Origin: Bryobacteraceae bacterium
GTDB lineage: Bacteria; Acidobacteriota; Terriglobia; Bryobacterales; Bryobacteraceae
Direction: 5' to 3'
Length of the DNA: 64,000 nt
Assembly: GCA_029975915.1 (NCBI GenBank)
Contig: JARKOC010000125.1
Coordinates: 54,269-118,268, forward strand
How positions within the stretch are numbered: the first letter of the stretch is position 1; every line of letters starts with the position of its first letter. Under the pieces are notes generated by a model that saw only the letters and a list, made by a program, of their open reading frames with translations, was not told where the DNA came from and did not search any database. Made by a program: the position numbers and the translations under genes. Positions 36,445-45,985 of the stretch are shown here, in pieces.

Positions 36445-37739
36445 AAATCCCCATTCTGCTCGCCGCACTGGCCCTCCCGGTCCTGGCTGCTGACAGCTCG
36501 TTCCTGTTGAAGAACGTCACCATCCACCCTGTCTCGGGACCGAACGTGGCCAATGCCTCGCTCCTGGTCCTGGACGGCAAGATCGCTGAAATCGGGGTCA
36601 AAATCACCTCGAAGGCCAAGGTCAGGATCATCGACGCGAAGGGGATGCATGTCTATCCAGGCATGATCGATGCCGGAACGATGGTCGGCATTTCGGAAGT
36701 CGCATCTGTCCGTGAAACGAGCGACTACGGGGAGATCGGCGACTTCAATCCGCAACTCCGCGCCGCCATCGCCGTCAACCCCGAAAGCGACCACATCCCG
36801 GTCACACGCGCCAACGGCATCACCAGCGTACTGGTTCTGCCCGGCGCAGCTTCCACCGGCGGGCGGGGTTCGGCCGGAGGCTACATCCAGGGCCAGGCTT
36901 CGCTCATGCACCTCGACGGCTGGACGTGGGAGCAAATGCGGATTCAAACCGGCGCGGCGATGCTCCTGCGCCTCCCATCGATGGCGGGCAGCGGTTCCTT
37001 CGATCTCACTACGATGAGCCGCCGGCCGGCCACCTTCGCCGAGGCACGCCGCAATTATGAGGATCAGATGCGCTCGATCCGTGCGTTCTTCGAGGATGCG
37101 CGGCGTTACCACACCGCCAAAATCGCCAAGGACCCCTCGCTCAAGGCCGACGTGAAGTTCGAGGCAATGCTGCCGGTCTTGGAGGGCAAGCAGCCCGTGA
37201 TGATCCCCGTCACCCGCCAGCGCGACGTCCGCCTCGCCATCGAATTCGCAGAGAAAGAGAAGTTAAAACTCATTCTCGTTGGCCTCCGCGACCCAGGCAA
37301 TCAACTGAAGGCCATCGCCGAGAGGAAAATTCCCGTGATCCTCGGATCACCCTTCGAAACGCCGTTGGACGAGGACGATGCATACGACCAGCCCTACACC
37401 CTCGCAGCGCGTTTGAACGAAGCCGGCGTCAAGTTCGCCTTCGCGACCTTCGGCGCCCAGTTTGCCCGGAACCTTCCGTACCAGGCGGGTCAGTCGGTCA
37501 ATTTTGGACTGCCGGCCGATGTTGCCCTGAAGTCAGTCACCCTGAACGCCGCTGAAATCTTCGGCGTCGCTTCCCTGACCGGCTCGATTGAACCCGGCAA
37601 GCTCGCCGACCTGATCGTCACCGATGGGGATCCCCTCGAGATCAGGACTCAGGTCAAGATGATGTTCATCGAGGGCCGCCCCATTGACCTCGAATCGAAG
37701 CACACCAGGCTTTACAGAAAGTACTTGAGCCGGCCCTAA
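36441..37739 (+). CDS. Exported amidohydrolase-like protein lacking metal ligands
   Basis: A 432-residue protein with a short signal peptide (1-17) and the amidohydrolase fold. After PGMID the usual HxH is replaced by A-G-T-M (residues 78-81). The distal Asp region reads FAFATFGAQF with no aspartate. The C-terminal GSIEPGKLADLIVTDGDPLE keeps the family form. It is likely catalytically inactive as a classical metal hydrolase, and may support the middle enzyme structurally. Its last 4 bases overlap the end of the convergent cheB. Confidence 0.85.
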   Translation: MKIPILLAALALPVLAADSSFLLKNVTIHPVSGPNVANASLLVLDGKIAEIGVKITSKAKVRIIDAKGMHVYPGMIDAGTMVGISEVASVRETSDYGEIGDFNPQLRAAIAVNPESDHIPVTRANGITSVLVLPGAASTGGRGSAGGYIQGQASLMHLDGWTWEQMRIQTGAAMLLRLPSMAGSGSFDLTTMSRRPATFAEARRNYEDQMRSIRAFFEDARRYHTAKIAKDPSLKADVKFEAMLPVLEGKQPVMIPVTRQRDVRLAIEFAEKEKLKLILVGLRDPGNQLKAIAERKIPVILGSPFETPLDEDDAYDQPYTLAARLNEAGVKFAFATFGAQFARNLPYQAGQSVNFGLPADVALKSVTLNAAEIFGVASLTGSIEPGKLADLIVTDGDPLEIRTQVKMMFIEGRPIDLESKHTRLYRKYLSRP

Positions 37740-38872
37740 TCCGCTACGCTTCGAATCGCGGATGACGGTCCCTGCCGGCAAAGTTCTATTAGCCGGGGTC
37801 CAATCCGGCTAATGGGGAGTACGGCCTCGGCTGCGCCACGCTCGATGGCCTCGCGCGGCATGCCGAACACCACAGAGGAGTCTTCATCTTGGGCGCATGT
37901 GCGCGCTCCAGCCCTTCGCATCGCCAGCAGCCCTTCGGCTCCGTCGGCGCCCATGCCCGTCAGGATCACCCCAATTGCCCTCGATCCAGCTTCCTCAGCA
38001 ACGGATCTGAATAGGACATCCACTGACGGCCGCTGATAGCAAACTTTGGGACCATCATCGAGGAGGATCCGCCAACCGCCGGCCTGCTGATGAACCCGCA
38101 TGTGCCGGTCTCCGGGTGCGATCAGTACCAAACCGGGCCGTGTCTGATCGCCATTGCGCGCCTCTCGTACCTCCATCGCGCATACTCTATTCAACCGTTC
38201 GGCGAAGGCAGCGGAGAATCCGGCGGGGATGTGCTGTGCTACGACCATTGGGGGCAACCCATCAGGCAGGGCGCTGAGTACCCTTTCAATTGCGGTCGTC
38301 CCGCCAGTCGAGGCTCCGATTGCGACCAACATCGACTGGCTGAAGGCCGTCGCAGGAACAGGTTTCGAATCCAATTGACCGGCTCCGGAGAGCGCGTTTT
38401 CAACGTATGGAGTGTTCACTGGTGAAGTGCCGGCATTTTCGCTCTTGCCTGTCAGAAGACCGCCCAGTTTGGCGTTGGCAGCCGCTCTCACCCGCCTCGG
38501 CAGATCCCCCTTCAGATCCCCGACGGAGTACGGTCCGCCCGGCTTGGCGAGAACATCCACGGCACCGCGGCTCAGCGCTTCGAGCGAGGCACGAGTCGAA
38601 CTCTGCGCCAGTGAACTGATCATGATCACCGGCATGGGATGATACTTCATGATCCTGTCAAGGAAGGTCAGTCCGTCCATCCGCGGCATTTCGATGTCAA
38701 GAGTCAGCACGTCGGGTTTAAATCTTAGGATCTTGTCTCTAGCGATATAAGGATCCGGCGCGGCGCCCACGACCTCGATGTCCGGTTCGGCATCGAGGAT
38801 TGAGGTCAGCACTTTGCGTACAATCGCGGAATCATCCACGACGAGAACTCTAATCTGGGGCACCGAAGGCAC
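37736..38872 (-). CDS. cheB: Chemotaxis protein-glutamate methylesterase/deamidase
   Basis: Removes methyl groups from chemoreceptors to reset sensitivity. It has 378 residues. The receiver domain has D59 in LTLDIEMPRMDG. The catalytic domain has Ser in AIGASTGGTTAIERV, His in VAQHIPAGFSAAFAERLN and Asp in LTGMGADGAEG. A linker rich in Ser/Pro/Asn (about 140-180) joins them. It is the last gene of the leftward chemotaxis operon, and its start overlaps the cheX gene by 23 bases. Confidence 0.95.
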   Translation of the reverse strand: MPSVPQIRVLVVDDSAIVRKVLTSILDAEPDIEVVGAAPDPYIARDKILRFKPDVLTLDIEMPRMDGLTFLDRIMKYHPMPVIMISSLAQSSTRASLEALSRGAVDVLAKPGGPYSVGDLKGDLPRRVRAAANAKLGGLLTGKSENAGTSPVNTPYVENALSGAGQLDSKPVPATAFSQSMLVAIGASTGGTTAIERVLSALPDGLPPMVVAQHIPAGFSAAFAERLNRVCAMEVREARNGDQTRPGLVLIAPGDRHMRVHQQAGGWRILLDDGPKVCYQRPSVDVLFRSVAEEAGSRAIGVILTGMGADGAEGLLAMRRAGARTCAQDEDSSVVFGMPREAIERGAAEAVLPISRIGPRLIELCRQGPSSAIRSVAD

Positions 38873-39344
38873 TGTGATCCTCGATTCGCACCCTCGCGGC
38901 GATGGCGCCCGTCTCCAGCGGAAAGGTCAGCCATCCACGCCCGGCCTGGTCCTCTTGCACTATCTCCGGCGTTGCGATCTGGAATCTCCCGCGAGGCTCG
39001 ATCTTCGAAAGCATATTGCCGCAGACCATGTTAGCCAGTTCGCACAGAACGAGTTGCACCTGTTCTGCCTCGATAGTCGTCTCGTCCTCTCGTCCCAGGA
39101 AACTCGCCGCCAACCTTCGGGCCGTCCATGATTCACAGGCTACTTGGAGGGAGCCTCCCATGCCGCCCTTGAATGAAGCTCTGACAGTCAAGCCGCGTTC
39201 CGGCGCCTCCTCCCTGATTTCCGGTATGCCCAGCGGCACCTCGAAAAACATCGCGTCGAGAACTTCCAGCATCGCTGCGGCGCACTGCTGCAGTACCGTA
39301 GCGGAAGGATCTTCCTTGTGTGTCACATCTTTGGATAATGCCAT
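38850..39344 (-). CDS. cheX: CheX/CheC-type chemotaxis phosphatase
   Basis: A 164-residue protein with one CheC/CheX phosphatase helix: E-L-A-N-M-V-C-G-N in VLCELANMVCGNMLS carries the ExxN catalytic pair. The first part contains the KGGMGGSLQVAC strand typical of the fold. It would dephosphorylate CheY-P, replacing CheZ, which is absent here. CheX is usually a dimer with one active helix, which matches the single motif. It lies between cheY and cheB in the operon. Confidence 0.8.
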   Translation of the reverse strand: MALSKDVTHKEDPSATVLQQCAAAMLEVLDAMFFEVPLGIPEIREEAPERGLTVRASFKGGMGGSLQVACESWTARRLAASFLGREDETTIEAEQVQLVLCELANMVCGNMLSKIEPRGRFQIATPEIVQEDQAGRGWLTFPLETGAIAARVRIEDHSAFGAPD

Positions 39345-39463
39345 CGCCTGATCTCACATGCTGCCCGTTACCCATCCAGATGCCAGCACATCGCAGGATG
39401 TCAGCCGCCGGGGCAGCCCATCTTTCCGCGCGGCTTCCGCGCTTGCCTCTGTCCTGTTGGGTC

Positions 39464-39868
39464 CTACATGCCTGGGGCTGGCTCGGAAATCCAATCCGGC
39501 ATTACGACCGAGAGAACTTGGCTCAGCCTCTCCGGCTGAAAAGGCTTCTTGAGGTAGCCTCGCGCGCCCAGCGCCATCAACGACGCCACGCGCTGTTCCG
39601 TCGAGTCCGTCGACACCACCACCACCGGAATCCTATGCAGCGCCGGATCAACTCTCAGCGCCTTCAGGAACCCTTCACCATCCAGCACCGGCATGTTGAT
39701 GTCGGTTAGGATCAGATCCACACCGCCCTCGGACAACTTCTCCAGCGCCTCGGCGCCATTGGAGGCTTCCGCGCAGCTTTCCACCTCTAGCCCCGCGATC
39801 TGTAAGCTCCGGCGTACGAACGATCGCATCACGGGCGAATCGTCCACGATCATCAATCTTTTCGTCAT
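39464..39868 (-). CDS. cheY: CheY-like single-domain response regulator
   Basis: A 134-residue receiver domain that carries the signal from CheA to the motor. It has the acidic pair D9-D10 in IVDDSPV, phosphoacceptor D56 in LTDINMP, the switch Thr/Ser in VVVSTDS and the lysine in YLKKPF. A longer frame upstream overlaps cheD and is rejected. ATG 39868 follows GAGAGGCGG and lies 17 bases after the cheD stop. The stretch between this gene and cheX (39345-39463) holds nothing I recognise. Confidence 0.9.
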   Translation of the reverse strand: MTKRLMIVDDSPVMRSFVRRSLQIAGLEVESCAEASNGAEALEKLSEGGVDLILTDINMPVLDGEGFLKALRVDPALHRIPVVVVSTDSTEQRVASLMALGARGYLKKPFQPERLSQVLSVVMPDWISEPAPGM

Positions 39869-39885
39869 TGCCCGCCTCTCATCGT

Positions 39886-40458
39886 CTATCTGCCTGGCGC
39901 CTGCAGCTCCTTCTCCTTCATCTCCGGTCCGCGGACAAAAAAACGTCCCGATCCGACTTCCAGGCGGACAGTTCTTGAACTTGTGCCCCCGACATCTTCC
40001 CCATGCACCATCACGCCGGCCTTCCACAGGATCTTGCGGAGCGCCGCGTAGTTCCTCTTTCCGATGTTGAAGTAACCATCCGCGTCCACCACCGAGGCGC
40101 CGCCGGCCATTCGAACGACCAGCCGGCGTTTGTCCGCCCCCTTCTGGTAGGCGCGCCGGAAGAGGATCGGCGTGCCGGTGTCCGCATAGCGGCAGGGGTT
40201 GTCCCGGCCGCCCGACACGCGGTCCACCGAAGCTTCCGGCAGCATGATGTGCAGCAGCCCCCCCACTCTGATGACCGGGTCCCAAATCGACAGCGCGATG
40301 CAGGAGCCAAGCGCATAGGTCACCAGTTCCGACTCCGGGTCCGCGCTCACCATGCAATCGCCGACTCCCACCACGAGCGGACGCGACGCCTTGGGCGCGC
40401 CCGCCGCCTGCTCAGGCAGGCTTCCGGTAGACAGCCGGCATGACATACTCAAGCTCAT
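39886..40458 (-). CDS. cheD: Chemoreceptor glutamine deamidase
   Basis: Deamidates glutamines on chemoreceptors and in many bacteria binds CheC/CheX. It has 190 residues as drawn. The catalytic Cys53 is in TYALGSCIALSIWDP and His70 in GGLLHIMLPEA, with ARMAGGAS-like strands after (VRMAGGASVV). The start is uncertain. ATG 40458 or 40446 would overlap cheR by 47 or 35 bases; a GTG shortly before VGVGDCMV would avoid this but has no good ribosome site. Confidence 0.9.
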   Translation of the reverse strand: MSLSMSCRLSTGSLPEQAAGAPKASRPLVVGVGDCMVSADPESELVTYALGSCIALSIWDPVIRVGGLLHIMLPEASVDRVSGGRDNPCRYADTGTPILFRRAYQKGADKRRLVVRMAGGASVVDADGYFNIGKRNYAALRKILWKAGVMVHGEDVGGTSSRTVRLEVGSGRFFVRGPEMKEKELQAPGR

Positions 40459-41287
40459 TTCGGACTCCCATCAGCCCTTCAGAATGCCCGACAAACAACC
40501 ACCCACCCGGATTCAGCCGCGAGGTGAACTTCTGAACCAGGCGCTGTTGCGTTGGCCGGTCGAAATATATCATTACGTTGCGGCAGAAGATGACCAAAAA
40601 GGTGCCCACGTCCTCGAAGGGCTCCATCAGATTCAGTCTCCTGAATTCCACTCTGGAGGCCAGTTCCTTGCGAACCCGGAAAGTCCCCTCGCGGGCCCCT
40701 ATGCCCTTTTGCAGAAACCGCCTGCGCCATGCTTCCGGAATGTCGCGCAGCCGGTCGGCCGGATAGACAGCGGCCCGGGCCGTCTCAATCGCCCTGGTCG
40801 AAATGTCGGTCGCCAGCAGCCGCAGATTCGATAGTCTTTGTGCGCCCAACACCTCCGCAGCATGCATCAGGATCGTGTAGGGCTCCTCCCCCGTCGAGCA
40901 GCCCGCGCTCCAGATCCCGCTGCGCTTGTTCGATTCCGCGATCTTGGGCAGGATCCGCCGCCTCAACAGTTCAAAATGCTGCGGCTCGCGCTGGAAGCTT
41001 GTGAAATTAGTCGTGAGAGCGTCGATCAGCGCCGTCAGTTCGCGCTGCGTGCGGTCGTTTCTGAGCACCTCCAAATACTCCTCAATTGTGCCCAGTCCCA
41101 GTTCCTTGACCCGCTTTGCGAGGCGCGCCGAAACTAGCGCCTCCTTGCCCTCTTTCAGATCCAGGCCAAAGGTCCGGTGGGCCAACTCTCGCACTTCCCG
41201 GAATTGGGCTGCACTCACTCCCGCCGGACCCAATTGAATCACTCCCTGGCCTTGCACCGAAGGGCTCCAATCGGCATCAGACTTCAT
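40412..41287 (-). CDS. cheR: Chemotaxis protein methyltransferase
   Basis: Methylates chemoreceptor glutamates with S-adenosylmethionine. It has 291 residues. The N-terminal helical domain contains TTNFTSFQREPQHF, a variant of the usual TNETxFFR. The SAM-binding part has IWSAGCSTGEEPYT, LLATDIS and FCRNVMIYFD, then NPGGWLFVGHSEGL. Its start overlaps the cheA stop by 4 bases. Confidence 0.95.
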   Translation of the reverse strand: MKSDADWSPSVQGQGVIQLGPAGVSAAQFREVRELAHRTFGLDLKEGKEALVSARLAKRVKELGLGTIEEYLEVLRNDRTQRELTALIDALTTNFTSFQREPQHFELLRRRILPKIAESNKRSGIWSAGCSTGEEPYTILMHAAEVLGAQRLSNLRLLATDISTRAIETARAAVYPADRLRDIPEAWRRRFLQKGIGAREGTFRVRKELASRVEFRRLNLMEPFEDVGTFLVIFCRNVMIYFDRPTQQRLVQKFTSRLNPGGWLFVGHSEGLMGVRNELEYVMPAVYRKPA

Positions 41288-43074
41288 GCTGCTCTCGTAC
41301 CGCTTTGCTGCAAGAGCACTGCAACGTCCAGGATCAGTCCGACTCTCCCATCACCAAGAATCGCTCCGCCCGAGATGCCTCTCACATGACGGAAGGCTGG
41401 GCCTAGTGACTTGATCACAACCTCCTGTTTGCCGATCATCTCATCCACCATCAAGCAGAATTCCCGCCCTTCACTCTCGCCCACGATCATCAGACCATCG
41501 CCGGAATGCCTCTGATTGTCGGGTAGCCCCAGCTTGCGCGTCAGCCGTGCCACTGGCACCAGCCGGTCACGGACCATCGCCATCTCGCCTTTGCCTTCCA
41601 CAGTGAAGATGCTATCCTGCGTTGGCCTCAGCATTTCACGCACTGAGAAGATCGGCACAATATACCGTTCGCCTCCAGCCCTCACCACAAGACCTTCGAT
41701 GATGGCTAGCGTCAGCGGCAGTTTGAGCAGGAACCGGCTTCCCAATCCCGAGTGGCTCTCCACCTCGATACGCCCACGGAGTTTTTCGACCTGTTTGCGC
41801 ACAACGTCCATGCCAACTCCGCGACCGCTGACATCGGTGACCTTCTCGGCGGTCGAAAAGCCCGGTTGGAAGATCAAGTGGTATATCTCCTGATCGCTCA
41901 GGCTCGCCCCAGGAGCCACCACGCCTTTTGCCACCGCCTTTTCAAGGATCCGCCGCTTGTCCAGTCCCCGGCCGTCGTCGGCGACCTCCACGGCGATCTG
42001 GCCCGCCTGGTGCGCAGCACTCAATCTCAGCTTGCCCACCGGAGGCTTGCCAGCGGCCTCTCGTTCATCCGGCGGCTCAACGCCGTGGTCCATCGAATTC
42101 CGGATCATATGCACCAGCGGGTCAGCCAGTTCCTCCACCAGGGTGCGGTCCAGTTCGACGTCCTCACCTACAAGTTCAAGCTCGACCTTCTTGCCCGATT
42201 TCCGCGCCAAGTCGCGGACCAGCCGGTTCATCTTGCGGAATAACTGGCCAACCGGCACCATGCGCATCGCCATGGCCGTTTTCTGCACTTCGGCGGTCAC
42301 TCTGCTCAATTGAGCCACGTCGCGCTGAAGCCGTGGCGTTCGCAGTGCCGCCAAATCGGGATTGTGCTTCAGCATTGATTGCGCAATCACTAGTTCTCCG
42401 ACCATGTCGACCAGATACTCAAGTTTCGACGTCGCCACCTTAACAGTGGCGGCTTCCATTTTCGTTACCTCCGCCAGGCCGCGCCGAGCAACGGATTCCG
42501 GGGGTGAAGGATGGGTCTCTCGGCCGTCTGCATCGGCCGCCTGGAAAGCGCATCCGTCCTGCATGGCAGATTTAATCCGGTCCACCAGGGCCGAATGGCC
42601 GGGCGGCTGCCCAGACGAGGGCTCTGCGATATAGTTCAGCCATGCTCCGATGGCGTCTCCGGCCTGCAGCACGACGTCAACACGCTCCGGCGTTAGCGCG
42701 ATCGTCGAGTTCCGGGCAAGGTCCAGAAGAGTCTCCACTTCATGCGCCAACTTCTGAATAGCCTCGTAGCCGAGAAATCCCGCCAGGCCCTTAATGGTAT
42801 GGAAGCTGCGGAAGACGCCGTGGACTGGCTCTGTATTGCTTGTCCCGTTCTCGATCTCAATCATGAGCGCCTCAATGCGTGAAAGGTGCTCTCTTGCTTC
42901 GATGAGGAACTCCTGCACGAGTTCCGGATCCTGTGCCAGCACATTGGCCGGCGCCGTATCTGTCTGCGGATTATCTGCCACCCCTAATGCCAGGAAGGCC
43001 AGATTGTCACTTGCCGCCGGAAAAGCCTCTGTCTGGTTTTTGTCCACCTGAGAGTTCTTGACCTGTTTGGCCAT
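41284..43074 (-). CDS. cheA: Chemotaxis histidine kinase
   Basis: The central kinase that phosphorylates CheY and CheB in response to receptors. It has 596 residues from ATG 43074, which has GAAGGA 8 bases upstream; an in-frame extension to 43131 is rejected. The domains in order are HPt with H92 (FRSFHTIKGLAGFLG), the dimerisation helix (LEYLVDMVGELVIAQSML), the ATPase with IRNSMDHGVE, VADDGRGLD and GRGVGMDVV, and a C-terminal CheW-like domain. The P2 CheY-binding domain is short or missing. It lies between the mcp and cheR genes. Confidence 0.95.
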   Translation of the reverse strand: MAKQVKNSQVDKNQTEAFPAASDNLAFLALGVADNPQTDTAPANVLAQDPELVQEFLIEAREHLSRIEALMIEIENGTSNTEPVHGVFRSFHTIKGLAGFLGYEAIQKLAHEVETLLDLARNSTIALTPERVDVVLQAGDAIGAWLNYIAEPSSGQPPGHSALVDRIKSAMQDGCAFQAADADGRETHPSPPESVARRGLAEVTKMEAATVKVATSKLEYLVDMVGELVIAQSMLKHNPDLAALRTPRLQRDVAQLSRVTAEVQKTAMAMRMVPVGQLFRKMNRLVRDLARKSGKKVELELVGEDVELDRTLVEELADPLVHMIRNSMDHGVEPPDEREAAGKPPVGKLRLSAAHQAGQIAVEVADDGRGLDKRRILEKAVAKGVVAPGASLSDQEIYHLIFQPGFSTAEKVTDVSGRGVGMDVVRKQVEKLRGRIEVESHSGLGSRFLLKLPLTLAIIEGLVVRAGGERYIVPIFSVREMLRPTQDSIFTVEGKGEMAMVRDRLVPVARLTRKLGLPDNQRHSGDGLMIVGESEGREFCLMVDEMIGKQEVVIKSLGPAFRHVRGISGGAILGDGRVGLILDVAVLLQQSGTRAA

Positions 43075-43163
43075 CTTTCGTATCCTTCGATCTCCCGCAG
43101 TGCACTCCTGGGCCGGATTGCCTTTCTCCATTGGCCCTGTTCAATTCTGGTTTCTGGTAGGCG

Positions 43164-44756
43164 CTAAAAGTCCTGGAAGTCGTCACCCATCGGGAATGAC
43201 TCGTGGCGGCCACGGCTCCGGGCAATGGGTGCGGATGCGGCGAACTTGGCCTTTGGAGCCGGAGCCGAATGGAGAAGATTCGCCGGCGGGACGTTGATTC
43301 GCTCGATCGCACCTTCTCCCTCGCCCACAAGTTGCCGCAAACGGCCCACCGCGTCGTTGAGTCTTGATGCCTGCGAGCTCATCATTTCGCCCGCCGAGGC
43401 GCTCTGTTCGGCGCATGCGGCGGTGGATTGAGTGACGCTCTGCATCTGTGCGACCGCCCGGGAGATCTGATCGATACCACGCGCTTGCTCTTGGCTGCCG
43501 ACATGGACTTCATTCGCCAGCACGCTAATGTGCGCGGCGTTTTCGACAACCTTGGCCACCCACTCCGCCACTTCGTCCAGCTTTGCCTTGCCCTCGTTCG
43601 AACTAACGATCGAGGCTTCGATCAAATCCGAGGTATCCTTCGCGGCCTGAGCAGATCGCTGGGCCAGGTTGCGGACCTCATCGGCCACCACTGCGAAACC
43701 CATGCCTGCCTCCCCGGCTCGGGCGGCTTCGACGGCTGCGTTCAACGCCAGGATGTTCGTTTGGAACGCGATCTCGTCGATCACCTTGATGATTCTGCCA
43801 ATCTTCTCGCTGGATGCATTGATCTCCTTCATAGAAGCGATCATCTCGCCAAGCTTGGCGTTGGTCTCCTTGAGCATCCTGTCGACGTGCTGAACTTCGT
43901 TGGCGGCAGTGCGGGCGTTCTCGGCGTTCTTCTGCGTCATCGAATTGATCTGCTCGGTCGAAGCTGAAGTCTCCTCAAGCGATGCCGCCTGCTCGCTTGA
44001 TCCCTGGGCCATCGACTGGCTCGCCGTCGACACCTGGATGGCGGCCGATGCAACTTGTCCGGCCCCATCGGCAATCTCGGCTGTGATCTGGTGCAACTGT
44101 TTGTTCCCCACACTCACAGTCCTGAAACTGAAAACTGCCGCAGCGACTGCGATGATGCACAGAATGATCGAAATCCACCGCGCCGCAGCAGCGCGGGTCT
44201 CGGCTGACTGCACATTGTCCCGCATTGCTCTGCGCTCGGTTTCGACAGCCTGGCGCGCTTGTAGGGATACGCGCTCGCTTAGCGGCCCGAAACTCTCGCT
44301 CTGCATCTTTGTCGCCTCATCGAAGCGCTGGCTCTCCAGTGCGCTGATCAGCGAAGGAGTTAATCTGCCCCATTGGTCCACGAGGTCGGCGAGGGCATTC
44401 TCCGCCGATCTACCTTCCTCGCTGGCCTCGATCCTCCGCAACTGAGACAGAATGGATCGGCTCCGGTTGAGATTCTCATTCATCGATTGCTTGGCGCTCG
44501 AGATGCCTGGGCTGTCACTGGTCAGCCCGCTGAGCATCAGGGACTTCTGGCCGGCTGATAGTTTCGCCAGCACCGTCTCCATCTCTGACAGGAGGCCGCT
44601 CCGCGCGGCTTCGCGATCGGCGATCCTCTGCAGGGCTCCTCCCATCGACATGATCGTGTAAATGCTGAATCCGCCCACGAGGAACAGGATCAAGGTCAGC
44701 GCCGCCTGCGCCGCCGTTAGTCTCGCGCCGAAACTCGCCTTACTTCGCTCCATCAT
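43164..44756 (-). CDS. Methyl-accepting chemotaxis protein
   Basis: A membrane chemoreceptor of 530 residues. TM1 is about 15-38, followed by a helical periplasmic sensor (four-helix-bundle type) and TM2 about 188-208. No clear HAMP domain is seen before the signalling coiled coil. The hairpin tip ([20 protein letters not shown], then [17 protein letters not shown]) is canonical. ATG 44756 has AAGGAG 9 bases upstream and is preferred over 44780. The protein ends DDFQDF, which may be an aromatic-x-x-Phe tether for CheR/CheB. It sits between cheW and cheA, so it probably feeds this operon's own kinase. Confidence 0.92.
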   Translation of the reverse strand: MMERSKASFGARLTAAQAALTLILFLVGGFSIYTIMSMGGALQRIADREAARSGLLSEMETVLAKLSAGQKSLMLSGLTSDSPGISSAKQSMNENLNRSRSILSQLRRIEASEEGRSAENALADLVDQWGRLTPSLISALESQRFDEATKMQSESFGPLSERVSLQARQAVETERRAMRDNVQSAETRAAAARWISIILCIIAVAAAVFSFRTVSVGNKQLHQITAEIADGAGQVASAAIQVSTASQSMAQGSSEQAASLEETSASTEQINSMTQKNAENARTAANEVQHVDRMLKETNAKLGEMIASMKEINASSEKIGRIIKVIDEIAFQTNILALNAAVEAARAGEAGMGFAVVADEVRNLAQRSAQAAKDTSDLIEASIVSSNEGKAKLDEVAEWVAKVVENAAHISVLANEVHVGSQEQARGIDQISRAVAQMQSVTQSTAACAEQSASAGEMMSSQASRLNDAVGRLRQLVGEGEGAIERINVPPANLLHSAPAPKAKFAASAPIARSRGRHESFPMGDDFQDF

Positions 44757-44799
44757 CTGTTTTGGCTCCTTGTTCTGCATTTTCGAGGCAACCGCCTGC

Positions 44800-45321
44800 T
44801 CAGGACTGATCCCCGTCCAACGGCAACTGTTCCAGCAACCGGATCTCGCTGACCGACAGTACCTTATCGATGTCAAGCAAGATCTTGACTTTACCCTTGA
44901 GCTTCGCCATCCCGAGGATATAGTCGACCCGCATGTCATCGCCGAAATCAGGCGTGTCTTCGATGTCGGCTTCCTGCATGGTGAGAACCTCGCTCACTCC
45001 GTCCACGATCACACCCATCATCAACGGGTGGCTCGCCTCTTCCACTTGCACCACCACGATGCATGTGCGCTGTGTGTATTCGGCCAGTTCCAGGCCGAAT
45101 TTCAGCCGCAAGTCGATTACCGGGATCACTTTGCCTCTGAGGTTGATGACACCCTTCACGAAGGGCGAGGTTTGCGGGACCGCGGTGATGTCCTGCAAGC
45201 CCATGATTTCCCTCACTTTCAGCACTTCGACTCCAAACTCCTCCCGGCCCAGGTGGAACACTAGGTACTTGCCGCCCCGGTTCTTTTCACCCTGCGCCAG
45301 CGCCGCTGGCGTTGCTTGCAT
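44800..45321 (-). CDS. cheW: Chemotaxis coupling protein
   Basis: Links chemoreceptors to CheA. It has 173 residues from ATG 45321, with GGGAGG 5 bases upstream. The CheW domain shows [20 protein letters not shown], the conserved [13 protein letters not shown] and the later [11 protein letters not shown]. It is the first gene of the leftward operon. On the minus strand a GACGATAA at 45480-45473 vaguely recalls a flagellar sigma28 -10, but the -35 is poor, so regulation is unproven. Confidence 0.95.
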   Translation of the reverse strand: MQATPAALAQGEKNRGGKYLVFHLGREEFGVEVLKVREIMGLQDITAVPQTSPFVKGVINLRGKVIPVIDLRLKFGLELAEYTQRTCIVVVQVEEASHPLMMGVIVDGVSEVLTMQEADIEDTPDFGDDMRVDYILGMAKLKGKVKILLDIDKVLSVSEIRLLEQLPLDGDQS

Positions 45322-45985
45322 GTGCACCTCCCGTGACGAAAGACATCCATTGGCGCCCGTTTCCCTCTGTGCGCCTCTGGCGGCTGCTCGTGCGTTTTCG
45401 CGCCCCCGCAGCGGGGCGCTCCGGCTTTCTCCGTTTTGATGCGGGCCCTATCCAGTGCGCCGCACATTCGCCTTATCGTCGCCTCGGTCATCTTCTTGAG
45501 TGTCTTCGCGGCACTCGGTGGAACTTGAGAGGACACATCGCTCAAAGAGCGCCGCTCTCGGTAGCAGCCTTGTTCATTGATTTCCCAGGTGCTTGCTTTC
45601 GGCCTCAGATGAATCGCGCGACCCTTCCGTCTGCCTGGTGACAATCGGCCCGTTTCGTTCTGGCGCTTCGCTGCGCTGTATTTTACGCGCGCCCGCGTCA
45701 AATTCACCCGTTTGGCCGCGCCAGTGTCGCTGTCTCGTTAGCCCTTTCGCGACTCCCTTACCACCCCTCGCACTACCGGCCAGCCCCTGTTTGACACCGC
45801 GGCCATGCATTCCGCAACCGTAGGCAGACGAAATCTTTGCCCCGGCGACCGGCCGCCTCAGGCGCAGGATGACCAGCACATCCGCCCACTACTCCACGGC
45901 GTCCCCTCCAAGGCACCCTGGCCCTCCGACCGCCGGCGCGGCGCAAGACGCCCACTCCCCGGACAGCCGTTACCCCGCTCCCGGT
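45322..45985. other. 664-base gap without a convincing gene upstream of the chemotaxis operon
   Basis: Several open frames of 60-150 codons occur on both strands, but none has a ribosome site, a recognisable domain or plausible composition (they are Arg/Pro/Cys-rich). The region should contain the chemotaxis operon promoter. A strong hairpin lies at 45400-45419 (GCGCCCC, 6-base loop, GGGGCGC) without a T run. Part of the gap may be degraded coding sequence. Confidence 0.5.

Noticed and set aside
39869..40357. N-terminal extension of CheY to 297 residues
   Set aside because: It overlaps cheD in another frame; the receiver domain starts right at ATG 39868 behind a ribosome site.
45261..45707. 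148-codon minus-strand frame upstream of and overlapping cheW
   Set aside because: It overlaps the cheW start in another frame, has no ribosome site, and its Arg/Lys/Cys-rich sequence matches no domain.
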